DNA of 64,000 nt from RU20A sp042610495 (GTDB lineage: Bacteria; Pseudomonadota; Alphaproteobacteria; Rhizobiales; Rhizobiaceae): positions 1,364,001 to 1,428,000 of the forward strand of contig NZ_JBHGAP010000001.1 in NCBI RefSeq assembly GCF_042610495.1, written 5' to 3'. Shown here piece by piece: positions 25,947 to 33,975 of this stretch. Position 1 is the stretch's first letter. Each line of letters opens with the position of its first letter. The notes under the pieces were generated by a model, which was not told the origin of the DNA, searched no databases, and saw only the letters and a list, made by a program, of their open reading frames with translations. The position numbers and the translations under genes were made by a program.

Positions 25947-26197
25947 GGTTTGATCCCTGCCTCTGTCAGAAATCGTCGCATCGACTTGACCGCGCCCTTA
26001 TCCGTTTCCTTTTGCGGATGCGGACGATGAAACACGGACCGCACGCCATTCAGCGCAATGCGCACGCGTGATCCCTGCCCTTCTGAAATCTCCGCACCAA
26101 GAAACAGGAGAAGAGCCTCAATGTCCCGCCACGCGATACCTGCCGGGACGGGCTCGGCAAATATCTGGGTCAGCGTAGCATGATGGCGACGGCTCAT
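25943..26197 (-). CDS. hicA: HicA family toxin with Arg at the usual His position
   Basis: 84 residues. The double-stranded-RNA-binding-like HicA fold is recognisable by GAEISEGQGS, VRIALNG and the family ending HRPHPQKETDKGAVKSMRRFL. In classical HicA the catalytic His follows G-S-x; here that place is GSRV (Arg44), with histidines only later (57, 60). It may use another residue or be attenuated. ATG 26197 is preferred over 26215 because the operator-like palindrome at 26205-26229 would otherwise lie in the coding region. Confidence 0.85.
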   Translation of the reverse strand: MSRRHHATLTQIFAEPVPAGIAWRDIEALLLFLGAEISEGQGSRVRIALNGVRSVFHRPHPQKETDKGAVKSMRRFLTEAGIKP

Positions 26198-26204
26198 GGG
26201 TCGG

Positions 26205-26229
26205 AACGATATCAAAAAATGATATCGTT
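26205..26229 (-). promoter_or_regulatory. Candidate hicAB operator palindrome
   Basis: Perfect 9-bp inverted repeat (AACGATATC / GATATCGTT) around a 7-base A-rich spacer, ending eight bases before the hicA start. The RHH domain of HicB binds palindromes of this kind in its own promoter. Confidence 0.75.
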
Positions 26230-26301
26230 ACTATAGGCCGATCAAGACGCAATGCAAGCAGGCGCGGAGGCTGCGCCCCCCGCGCTGCGTTGAAATTCAT
26301 C

Positions 26302-28497
26302 TCACGCCACCCGCGTCTTCGCATCTGCCCGCTTCGAGAGCTTCGAGACCACGTTCTCGATCATGCGCATCCCGGCGTCGCCGCCGAGCGTCATGATGGA
26401 TTCGGGGTGGAACTGCACGGCGGCGACCGGCTCCTTCATGTGCTCGATGCCCATGATGGTGCCGTCCTCGCTTTCGGCCGTGATCATGAACTCGGCGGGA
26501 AGCGTCGAGGGATCGGCGAAGATCGAGTGATAGCGGCCGACCGTCACCTCGCGGCCGAGGCCGGAGAAGACGATGCCGGGCTCCAGCACGCGGATGCGCG
26601 AGGGCTTGCCGTGCATGGGGATGGCGAGCTGGCGCAGATCCCCGCCATAGGCTTCGGCCAGCGCCTGCAGGCCAAGGCAGACTCCGAAGATCGGCAGGTT
26701 GCGCGCCCGCGCCTTCTTGATCGTTGCCTTGCAGTCGAAATCCTTCGGGCTGCCGGGGCCGGGCGAGAGCACGACGAGATCCGGATTGACGCTGTCGAAC
26801 ACCGCTTCCGGCACCGGCGTGCGCACGGTCACCACCTCCGCACCCGTCTGGCGGAAGTAGTTCGCCAGCGTGTGGACGAAACTGTCCTCATGATCGACGA
26901 GCAGGATCTTGACGCCGGCCCCGACAGCCTGCACGTCGCGCGCGCCCTTGGCCGCGGAATTCGACTTCGCATCACGGATGGCGGCGATCATGGCGGAGGC
27001 CTTCAGTTCGGTTTCGGCTTCTTCCTCTTCCGGCACGGAATCGTAGAGCAGCGTGGCGCCGGCCCGAACTTCCGCAATGCCGTCCTTGATACGGATGGTG
27101 CGCAGTGTCAGACCGGTGTTCATGTCGCCATTGAAGCCGACCCAGCCGACCGCCCCGCCATACCAGGCGCGTGGGCTCTTCTCATGCGCTTCGATGAAAC
27201 GCATCGCCCACAGCTTCGGCGCACCGGTCACCGTCACGGCCCAGGCATGGCTGAGGAACCCGTCGAAGGCGTCCATGTCGTCTCGCAGCCGGCCCTCGAT
27301 ATGGTCCACGGTGTGGATGAGGCGCGAATACATCTCGATCTGGCGCCGGCCGATGACTTTGACGGAACCGGGCACGCAGACACGGCTCTTGTCGTTCCGG
27401 TCCACGTCCGAGCACATGGTGAGTTCGGACTCGTCCTTCTTGGAATTCAGGAGCTTGAGGATCTGTTCGCTATCGGCGATCGGATCGTCGCCGCGCTTGA
27501 TCGTGCCGGAGATCGGGCAGGTCTCGATGCGGCGGCCGGAGACACGGACGAACATTTCCGGCGAGGCGCCGACCAGATATTCCTGATTGCCGAGATTGAT
27601 GAAGAAGGAATAGGGCGACGGATTGATCGCCTTCAGCCGGCGGGAAATCTCCGATGGCCGGCTCTCGCAGCGCTCGTAGAATTTCTGGCCCGGCACAACT
27701 TCGAAAAGGTCACCACGCCGAAAACTCTCCTTCGCCTTGACGACGAGCTCGGCATATTCGCCCGGACGATGATCGCCATGCGGGGGAATGCTGTCGACGG
27801 TGCGGAACGGCTCCGGCGCGATCGTCTCCGCCTTGCCCTCGGTGGTCAGGCCGCCCCTGGTGAAATCGTAGCGGTTGATCCAGGCGCGGGCCGAATAATG
27901 GTCCACGACGAGGATTTCGTCCGGCAGGAACAGCACCATGTCGCGCTGGTCGTCGGGCCGGGTGAGCTTGAGGTCGATGGCATCGAACTGGAAGGCGAGA
28001 TCGTAGCCGAAGGCGCCGTAAAGGCCGATGCTGGCATCCTCTTCCGAATGGAAGATCTGCGTGATGGCGCGCAGCACGGTAAAGACCGTTGGCATCTTCG
28101 AGCGCTCTTCCTCGGTGAAGACGCGGTCGGGCAGGTTGATGGTGAGGTCGAGGCGCGTGGCGCTGCGGGCGCCGAGCGTCAGGTCGGATACACCCTTCAG
28201 ATGCTCCGCGATGATCTCCAGCAGCACCTCGCCGCGGCCGTTATAGGCCTCGATCCAGAGCGAACGCCCGAAGGAGGAAATGCCGAGCGGCGGATCGACC
28301 ACGGCCGTATCCCAGCGCGTATAGCGGCCGGGATATTCATAGTTCGAGGAAAACACCGCGCCGCGGCGCTCGTCCAGCCGATCGATATAGGAAGAGATCG
28401 CCTCGGCATAATCGGCATCGCGACGCTGGCGGCGGACAGTGATGCCACCCTTCGTCACATAGCTTTCCGATCCATCCGCAAGAAGTGTCGTCACCAT
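26302..28497 (-). CDS. trpE(G): Fused anthranilate synthase TrpE(G)
   Basis: 731 residues, matching the fused rhizobial enzyme (about 729). The N-terminal part (about 1-520) is the chorismate-using component with FEVVPGQKF, PISGTIKRG and the DVDRND motif. The C-terminal part (about 540-731) is a class-I glutamine amidotransferase with nucleophile Cys near 606 in GVCLGLQ and HPES for the catalytic His/Glu. It makes anthranilate from chorismate and glutamine, the first step of tryptophan synthesis, and is feedback-inhibited by Trp. Controlled by the upstream trpL attenuator. ATG 28497 excludes a frame that reads through the terminator. Confidence 0.97.
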   Translation of the reverse strand: MVTTLLADGSESYVTKGGITVRRQRRDADYAEAISSYIDRLDERRGAVFSSNYEYPGRYTRWDTAVVDPPLGISSFGRSLWIEAYNGRGEVLLEIIAEHLKGVSDLTLGARSATRLDLTINLPDRVFTEEERSKMPTVFTVLRAITQIFHSEEDASIGLYGAFGYDLAFQFDAIDLKLTRPDDQRDMVLFLPDEILVVDHYSARAWINRYDFTRGGLTTEGKAETIAPEPFRTVDSIPPHGDHRPGEYAELVVKAKESFRRGDLFEVVPGQKFYERCESRPSEISRRLKAINPSPYSFFINLGNQEYLVGASPEMFVRVSGRRIETCPISGTIKRGDDPIADSEQILKLLNSKKDESELTMCSDVDRNDKSRVCVPGSVKVIGRRQIEMYSRLIHTVDHIEGRLRDDMDAFDGFLSHAWAVTVTGAPKLWAMRFIEAHEKSPRAWYGGAVGWVGFNGDMNTGLTLRTIRIKDGIAEVRAGATLLYDSVPEEEEAETELKASAMIAAIRDAKSNSAAKGARDVQAVGAGVKILLVDHEDSFVHTLANYFRQTGAEVVTVRTPVPEAVFDSVNPDLVVLSPGPGSPKDFDCKATIKKARARNLPIFGVCLGLQALAEAYGGDLRQLAIPMHGKPSRIRVLEPGIVFSGLGREVTVGRYHSIFADPSTLPAEFMITAESEDGTIMGIEHMKEPVAAVQFHPESIMTLGGDAGMRMIENVVSKLSKRADAKTRVA

Positions 28498-28544
28498 TCT
28501 CAGTCGCTCCGCTTGAGGCCCGACATTCGCAGCGGCCCGGATAC

Positions 28545-28574
28545 GAAAAAAGCCGCCTCGAAATTCGGGCGGCT
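28545..28574 (-). terminator. trp attenuator terminator
   Basis: On the minus strand: stem AGCCGCC / GGCGGCT with loop CGAATTTCGA (extendable), followed by TTTTT. It lies 36 bases after the trpL stop and 48 before trpE(G). GCGGC just after the Trp codons can pair with its 5' arm (antiterminator), the classic attenuation geometry. Confidence 0.92.
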
Positions 28575-28609
28575 CTGGTTCCATTCACGCATGACTGGTC
28601 AAGGCCGCT

Positions 28610-28654
28610 TCAGCGAGCCCACCACCAACCGGACATGTTGCGTGCCTGTGTCAT
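28610..28654 (-). CDS. trpL: trp leader peptide with three tandem Trp codons
   Basis: A 14-codon ORF with product MTQARNMSGWWWAR. Three consecutive TGG codons (10-12) and the ending WWWAR match the rhizobial trpL leader (the S. meliloti peptide also ends WWWAR). It precedes the attenuator terminator and trpE(G). No Shine-Dalgarno lies upstream, and a -10-like GATAAC ends ten bases before the ATG, so the message is probably leaderless, as described in S. meliloti. The liberated attenuator RNA (rnTrpL) and the peptide have trans functions in S. meliloti; the same is possible here. Confidence 0.93.
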   Translation of the reverse strand: MTQARNMSGWWWAR

Positions 28655-28664
28655 GGACAAAACT

Positions 28665-28691
28665 GTTATCGTGAGTGCGAGGGGCGCGCAA
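28665..28691 (-). promoter_or_regulatory. Probable trpL promoter
   Basis: TTGCGC (28691-28686) and GATAAC (28670-28665), 15 bases apart, with a start expected at or just before the trpL ATG. A slightly short spacer; assigned by position. Confidence 0.4.
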
Positions 28692-28737
28692 GCGGGAATG
28701 CTGCGGAATTTTCGTGATTGCCTGTGGTCGATGGAAG

Positions 28738-28766
28738 GCCGGCCCCGGACGACATCCGGAGCCGGC
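28738..28766 (-). terminator. Terminator hairpin after the TonB receptor gene
   Basis: A 12-bp stem (GCCGGCTCCGGA / TCCGGGGCCGGC) with loop TGTCG, 8 bases after the receptor stop, followed by CTTCC. No long T-run, but the stem is very stable. It insulates trpL from upstream read-through. Confidence 0.6.
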
Positions 28767-28773
28767 GAAGGCA

Positions 28774-31014
28774 TCAGAACTTCTGCGAGAGCGAGATTTT
28801 AAACGTGCGACCCGGCTCCGAATAGAACTCCGAGGGCATGGAGCCACCGTTGCGGACCGAGGAATAGTCATAATAGGTCTTGTCGAGCACGTTGAAGATG
28901 CCGGCATTGACCTTGAGACCGTTGAATTGCTCCGGCTCCCACCAGGCGGAGAGATCGACGATCCCGTAGCCCGGCGTCTTGAAGTAGGTGACGTTCGAAC
29001 CGCTGCGCACCGTCTGGCCGCGTGCTGCCGCGACCCCGATCCAGTCGAGACCCACGCCCCATTCGCCGGCATCGTAGTCGATGCCCAGCACCACCTTGGC
29101 CGGCGCGACGGAGGCAAGGAAGGTGTCGTTGGTCAGGTCATTGCCGCGCGCATAGGCGACCGCACCGCGTAGCGTGATGCCATTGTCGAAGCGCTTGTGA
29201 GCCGAAAGCTCGGCGCCGTAGATCTCGGCCTTGGCAATGTTGGCATATTGCGTGATGCCGCCCTGGGGATAGGCCGCGAGCGTATAGCCTGCGGCGGCCG
29301 CTTCCGCCGCGCTCAGGGCGCGGGCATCGATGAAGTTGCGGTAGCGGTTGTAGAAAGCGGACACGCGGGCGCCGAGATCATCGTCGCCAATATTGGCGCC
29401 GAGTTCGATGCCGTTGCTGGTCTCGGACTGGAGCGCGGGATTGCCAAGCCTCAGATAGGTGCCGGGACCGCCGAAGACGGCGTAGAGTTCACCCGCCGTT
29501 GGGGCGCGGAAGCCCATGGCCCACTGGGCGTAAAGCTCCACCGCCTCGCTCGGCTGGTAGCCGAGACGCAGCTTGGGCGAAATTGCGGTATCGTCGAAGC
29601 CGGCCGGAAGCGCCGGTCGGTTGGCGTTGTTGGCATAGCCCTCGGTCATGACCGGCGAATGCTCGATCCAGTCGAAGCGCGCGCCGGGCGTCAGCGTGAA
29701 GCCGGAGGCGCCGAGCGCAATGCGGTCTTCCAGAGAAAGACCGATCTTGTTGCTGTCCACCTTCGGCGTGTCGGCCTGATTGGTGTGAAGATTGGCGCAG
29801 CCCGCAAACGCACCGGTATAAGGCAGGCGGCAATTGTCGGAACCCGCGGAATATTGCTCCGTCGATGTGGTCGCGAAATCCCAGCCGAGGGAGAAGCGGT
29901 GCTCAAGACCGCCGAGTTCCAGCGTCTTCTCCGCAGTGCCCACAGCGCCCCAGGTCTTCTCGTCATAGGTATTGTCGCGCACGATCGGGCCGATGACCGA
30001 GGTGGAGCGATAGCCATTGTAGCCGTTGCCGCGCAACTGATTCATCCAGTAGACCGAAGCCGCCACGCGGTCGAACAGCGTGCCCTCCTCTTCCGCCTCG
30101 AAGGCATAGTCCAGCGAGACGCGGTCCCGGTCGCTGTCATCCGTCGTGGTATAATTGCCGGGGCGATAGTTGCCGGTCAGCGACTGGCTGGTGCGCGCAT
30201 CCGTGTCGCGGTCCTTGCGATAGCGTTCGGCGGTGATGCCGAACATATGGCCGCCCTCGGCGTGGTGGCGCAGTTTCACCAGCACATTGTTCTGATCGTA
30301 ATCCGACGGATTTGCCTCGGTACGGGTCGTGCCGTAGGCGTCGATCGTGCCCTGGTTCTTGCGCTCGTGACCACGGCGATAGCCGCCCTGCACGAGGATC
30401 GACGTATCGCCGAAGGACTTGGCGAAGGCCGCCGTCGGACTGAAGCTTGTGTCGGCGCTGTCATAGGTGAAGCTCCAGGCGCCGCCCCAGTCCTTGCCGT
30501 CGCGGATCAGGTCTTCCGGCTCCAGCGTGGAAAGCGCGAGGATGCCGCCAAGCGCGCCGGAACCGCCGCGGCTGGAATCGGCGCCGCGCACCACGCTGAC
30601 GGAGGCAAGCGAGGAGAAGTCGAAACTGTCGACGCCCCCGTCGGCATCGCGGGTCGCATCCTGCAGATAGGGCACCGGAATGCCGTCAATGGTCGTCAGC
30701 ACCCGCACGCCTTCCAGACCGCGAATGTTGACCGCGCCGGTGGTGCGGTTGAAGTTGACGCCCGGCTCCAGCGTGCGGCCGAGGTCGTTGATGTCGGTCA
30801 CCTGCCTGTCGGCGATCTGCTCGGCCTCGACGGTTGTCGCAACCGGCGTATCCGTGACGCCGAGACGGTTGCCCTTCACGGAAATCTTCTTCAGCTGCGT
30901 TGCCCCCTCCTGCTGGCTGGCATCCTCAGCCATGGCTGGCAGGGCACATGAAACGGAAACGAGCGCGAGCGCCGTGCAGGCGCGCAGCATCGAGCGGGAA
31001 AGCCGGAGCAACAT
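28774..31014 (-). CDS. TonB-dependent outer-membrane heme/hemoglobin receptor
   Basis: 746 residues: signal peptide (about 1-29), a plug domain (about 45-165, VNIRGLEGVRVLTTIDGIPV) and a 22-strand barrel ending with a terminal Phe (SLSQKF), as needed for barrel assembly. The motif FRAP followed by GNPALQSET, typical of heme receptors such as HmuR/ShmR, is near 490-530; the His between them seen in many heme receptors is not obvious. It imports heme or a related iron compound using TonB. ATG 31014 has an AAAGGA site; a RirA-type box lies about 120 bases upstream. Confidence 0.88.
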   Translation of the reverse strand: MLLRLSRSMLRACTALALVSVSCALPAMAEDASQQEGATQLKKISVKGNRLGVTDTPVATTVEAEQIADRQVTDINDLGRTLEPGVNFNRTTGAVNIRGLEGVRVLTTIDGIPVPYLQDATRDADGGVDSFDFSSLASVSVVRGADSSRGGSGALGGILALSTLEPEDLIRDGKDWGGAWSFTYDSADTSFSPTAAFAKSFGDTSILVQGGYRRGHERKNQGTIDAYGTTRTEANPSDYDQNNVLVKLRHHAEGGHMFGITAERYRKDRDTDARTSQSLTGNYRPGNYTTTDDSDRDRVSLDYAFEAEEEGTLFDRVAASVYWMNQLRGNGYNGYRSTSVIGPIVRDNTYDEKTWGAVGTAEKTLELGGLEHRFSLGWDFATTSTEQYSAGSDNCRLPYTGAFAGCANLHTNQADTPKVDSNKIGLSLEDRIALGASGFTLTPGARFDWIEHSPVMTEGYANNANRPALPAGFDDTAISPKLRLGYQPSEAVELYAQWAMGFRAPTAGELYAVFGGPGTYLRLGNPALQSETSNGIELGANIGDDDLGARVSAFYNRYRNFIDARALSAAEAAAAGYTLAAYPQGGITQYANIAKAEIYGAELSAHKRFDNGITLRGAVAYARGNDLTNDTFLASVAPAKVVLGIDYDAGEWGVGLDWIGVAAARGQTVRSGSNVTYFKTPGYGIVDLSAWWEPEQFNGLKVNAGIFNVLDKTYYDYSSVRNGGSMPSEFYSEPGRTFKISLSQKF

Positions 31015-31134
31015 AACCAATCCTTTGAGACGACAGGACCGGGCTGGCGAGGCGCCTGCGGCGCTCATGGCTGGCTGGGTCGAAGGGCGCGGGCGCGGCC
31101 AGATGACCGCCCGATTTCAGTCACTTAAAAAACA

Positions 31135-31149
31135 TGATTACGTTAGTCA
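31135..31149 (-). promoter_or_regulatory. RirA-type iron box (TGA-N9-TCA)
   Basis: TGA at 31135-31137 and TCA at 31147-31149, exactly nine bases apart, in an AT-rich patch about 120 bases before the TonB receptor start. This is the rhizobial iron-responsive operator consensus bound by RirA, which represses iron-uptake genes when iron is plentiful. Confidence 0.6.
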
Positions 31150-31262
31150 AGAAATAAAACAGGCTTCTCCACGGCCGCGCGGAACCTCGCCCTTCCCGCG
31201 CCTTGCCGAACGAAACGGCTCTCGACGCGTTTGTTTCCTCTGAAACGATGAGGAGAGACGAG

Positions 31263-32141
31263 ATGGCACGGATGATCGCGCTCCTGTCCACCGCGACGAT
31301 GCTTCTGTCGCAGGCGACCCTCGCAGCCGAACTGCCACCGAAAGGCCCCCTGCCCGACCCGAAGCCGGCCACCGCGCAGACAGGCGACATGTCCGAATCG
31401 GCGCGGGACGAAGCACCGCCGATTCCGGCCGAAAAGCCGGCGACGACGGACCGGACGAATGACGTGCCGGCAGGGACGAACACTCGCTCTCCATCGACCC
31501 TTGCCACCCCGCAACCGGCAACTCCGGACTCAAGAAAGGACGCGGAAGACGGAGCTGACGTCGTCGCCGCAGCAATCCCGCCAACCCCGGCTGATGACGC
31601 GGCGTGCCGTGAAAACCTGAAAATCCTTGGCGCGCGCTTCGAAGCCGCAAAGCCGATCGATGACGGCGACGGGTGCGGCATCGCGGCACCGATCAGCGTC
31701 TCGGAAGTCTTGCCGGGCATCCGGCTGGAACCCGCAGGCGTCATGGGCTGCCGCACCGCATCGGCCCTCGCCCGCTGGACGAAGGAAACGGTCGTGCCGA
31801 CAGCCCGCCTGTCCGGCCGGACGGCGACGCTGACGGCCCTTGAACAGGCCTCCACCTATGTCTGCAAGCGTCGCAACGGCGCGACGACGGGCAAGATCTC
31901 CGAACACGCCCACGGCAACGCCGTCGACATCGCAGCCCTCGTCTTCTCGGACGGCACACGGCTTGAGATGAAGCCGCGCCAGGAAGACGGAACCATGGAG
32001 GGCGCCCTGCAGCGCAGCCTCACGGCCGCCGCCTGCCTTCACTTTTCGACCGTGCTCTCACCTGGCAGCGACGCCACGCACGAGACGCACCTGCATCTCG
32101 ACACGATCGAGCGCAAGGGCGGCTTCCGCTTCTGCCGTTGA
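31263..32141 (+). CDS. Extensin-like (M15-type fold) exported protein
   Basis: 292 residues: signal peptide (about 1-21), a Pro/Ala/Thr-rich linker (about 22-110), then the extensin-like C-terminal domain. That domain carries S-E-H-A-H-G-N-A-V-D and T-H-L-H-L-D, the zinc-ligand arrangement of D,D- or L,D-carboxypeptidases (peptidase M15 clan), and four Cys (EN, GCG, GCR, VCKR) that may form disulfides. Likely a periplasmic cell-wall hydrolase or binding protein despite the plant-like name. ATG 31263 has GGAGAG just upstream; an ATG at 31248 overlaps that site. Confidence 0.85.
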   Translation: MARMIALLSTATMLLSQATLAAELPPKGPLPDPKPATAQTGDMSESARDEAPPIPAEKPATTDRTNDVPAGTNTRSPSTLATPQPATPDSRKDAEDGADVVAAAIPPTPADDAACRENLKILGARFEAAKPIDDGDGCGIAAPISVSEVLPGIRLEPAGVMGCRTASALARWTKETVVPTARLSGRTATLTALEQASTYVCKRRNGATTGKISEHAHGNAVDIAALVFSDGTRLEMKPRQEDGTMEGALQRSLTAAACLHFSTVLSPGSDATHETHLHLDTIERKGGFRFCR

Positions 32142-32166
32142 CGGACCATGCGGAAGCCGGTGCCGG

Positions 32167-33309
32167 TCAGCGGGCGAGAACGTCGCGCATTTCCACGAGG
32201 TTGGAGCGGACGCGCAGAATATAGAAGCCCATCGTGGCCAGATGCGTCGGCATGATCCAGCCATCCTCGGCGCCATTGGAGATGATGAGCGGCTGGATGC
32301 GCAGTGCCGCACGCAACTGCTTTAGGGTCTCGGCATAGAGCGGCGCGATGTTGCGCTGCTGGATCACCGTCTGGAAGTCGGCCCGCGCCGCGCTCAGGAT
32401 GCCGTAATAGCCGTAGAGCTGGCCGTAGGCGAACCAGAAGCGATCGTCGGCGCGCGTGTCGAACCAGCCGCCATTGTAGAATTCGGAGCGCTCTCGCAGG
32501 ATGGACGAGGTGTCGCCGATATCGCTGGTGACCCGGTCGATGAACTCGACCAGATTGTCGGCGCGGGCGTCGAAAATGGCAGCGCAGGTCGCCAGCGCAT
32601 CGTCGAAGAGGCGAAGGTCCCGGGCCGCCGCACGGTAATAGCTGGGGCTCGGGGTTTTCGGACCGAAGGGGTTGAGGCCGAAATACCAGCTCTCCTCGTC
32701 GAACTGCATGTTGCCGCGGGCCGCCTGCAGATTGTTATTGATGCCTGACGTGCCGCGCATGCGGCCGAGCGAATCCACAAGTTCCACGCTGGTGCGGCGG
32801 ATCGCCTGGTTCACGCCGCGCTGGAAGGCGGCCTTGTTGTCGAGCCAGGGCGTGTGGTCCCAGTCGATGCCGAAGAAGCCAAGCTTGTAGAGCAGCATGG
32901 ACGACACCCAGGCATTCTCATCCACGTTGAAGTCGATCAGGCCTGCCGTGACGTTGACGATGGCAGAGCGCTGGCAGGTCTGCGCCGCCGGCTGCACGGG
33001 CGTGGCTGGCGTCGTGCCTGTCCCGGTCGTTGTGGCCGGTGCGGCAGATGCCGTCGTCGGCAGCGCGATGCCGGCATCCACCGTCTGCTCGGAGAGCTTG
33101 TAGGCATCCACGTAGTCGGGATTGAAATTCGTCCAACTCTGCGTCTGCACAAGGAAGTAGCCATAGCCGACGATGATCAGGACCGCGACAAGCGCGATCG
33201 GCCCCTTGACGATCCAGCGGCGCTGCGAAAACCACCGGCCGATCGCCACGAAGGGGCGGCCGATGAGATAGCCAATGCGCTGGAAGAAGGCGATGACGGG
33301 TTCAAACAT
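32167..33309 (-). CDS. DUF2333 family membrane protein
   Basis: 380 residues. One transmembrane helix near residues 36-56 (GPIALVAVLIIVGYGYFLV), a short Ala/Thr/Pro linker (about 85-110), then the conserved DUF2333 periplasmic domain with NENAWVSSMLLYK-like (VDENAWVSSMLLYKLG) and FGLNPFGPKTPSPSYYR. The function is unknown; the topology suggests an inner-membrane-anchored periplasmic protein. ATG 33309 was chosen to start just before the helix. It converges on the extensin-like gene with 25 bases between. Confidence 0.87.
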   Translation of the reverse strand: MFEPVIAFFQRIGYLIGRPFVAIGRWFSQRRWIVKGPIALVAVLIIVGYGYFLVQTQSWTNFNPDYVDAYKLSEQTVDAGIALPTTASAAPATTTGTGTTPATPVQPAAQTCQRSAIVNVTAGLIDFNVDENAWVSSMLLYKLGFFGIDWDHTPWLDNKAAFQRGVNQAIRRTSVELVDSLGRMRGTSGINNNLQAARGNMQFDEESWYFGLNPFGPKTPSPSYYRAAARDLRLFDDALATCAAIFDARADNLVEFIDRVTSDIGDTSSILRERSEFYNGGWFDTRADDRFWFAYGQLYGYYGILSAARADFQTVIQQRNIAPLYAETLKQLRAALRIQPLIISNGAEDGWIMPTHLATMGFYILRVRSNLVEMRDVLAR

Positions 33310-33447
33310 CGCAGGCACGATCCTTGTCTCTGGCCCCGCCGCGCGCCCGCAGGGCGGATAAGGGCGGCGGGACATGTGGGTCTGGCGCTTCAGATATGGC
33401 CTCGCCCCTGTCGCGGCAACACGGCGCTCACGGTTATTTTAGCGCCA

Positions 33448-33463
33448 GGCGGATCGATCCGCC
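33448..33463. repeat. Perfect 16-bp palindrome
   Basis: GGCGGATCGATCCGCC reads the same on both strands, 27 bases past the cytochrome gene stop and 139 bases before the DUF2333 start. It could be an operator half-site pair or part of a weak terminator; adjacent GGCGCT/AGCGCC arms (33424-33447) form a second short stem. Confidence 0.5.
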
Positions 33464-33489
33464 CTCGGACAGCGACAGGACGGCGCGGA

Positions 33490-33882
33490 TTACTTCACCG
33501 GCGCCTTGAGATAGGCGATGACATTGGCGACCTCTTCCGGCGTCTTCAGCCCCGCAAAGGCCATCTTGGTCTTCGGCACGACGCCCTTCGGCGACAGGAG
33601 ATACTGCGTCAGCGTCGCCTCGTCCCAGACCTTGCCGCCGGCGCCGAAGGCCGTCATCGCCTCGGAATATTTATAGCCCTCGGCGGTGGCGACCGGCCGG
33701 CCGACGACGCCCATCAGGCTCGGCCCGACCTTGTTCTTGGCTTCCGTCGCGGTGTGGCAGGCAGCACACTTGCCGAACACCGTCTTGCCGGCAGCCGCAT
33801 CGCCGTCGGCGCGGGCAGACGGGGCGACGATGCCGGCGGCGGCCAGCGACAGTGCGAGGATGAAGGTGGATTTCATGAACAT
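33490..33882 (-). CDS. Periplasmic class I c-type cytochrome
   Basis: 130 residues: signal peptide (about 1-25, ending PSARADG), heme motif C-A-A-C-H near residues 38-42 and distal Met in TKMAFAG. It is a cytochrome c2/c-552-like electron carrier; one heme. The start ATG at 33882 has AAGGAG ten bases upstream. It stands as a single gene between tdk and the DUF2333 gene, so its redox partner is unknown. Confidence 0.93.
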   Translation of the reverse strand: MFMKSTFILALSLAAAGIVAPSARADGDAAAGKTVFGKCAACHTATEAKNKVGPSLMGVVGRPVATAEGYKYSEAMTAFGAGGKVWDEATLTQYLLSPKGVVPKTKMAFAGLKTPEEVANVIAYLKAPVK

Positions 33883-33975
33883 GCGGAGCGGTCTCCTTGG
33901 ATGGCGGGACGAAAGAGGCTGATACCTCGGCATCATGCCGGTAGCGTTGCGCCGCGTCACCCGCCTTGCGCCAGA

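Noticed and set aside
26290..28674. A 794-codon open frame antisense to trpE(G)
   Set aside because: It mirrors the high-GC coding frame of trpE(G), is Asp/Arg/Gly/His-biased without any domain, and has no ribosome site. trpE(G) has full family motifs.
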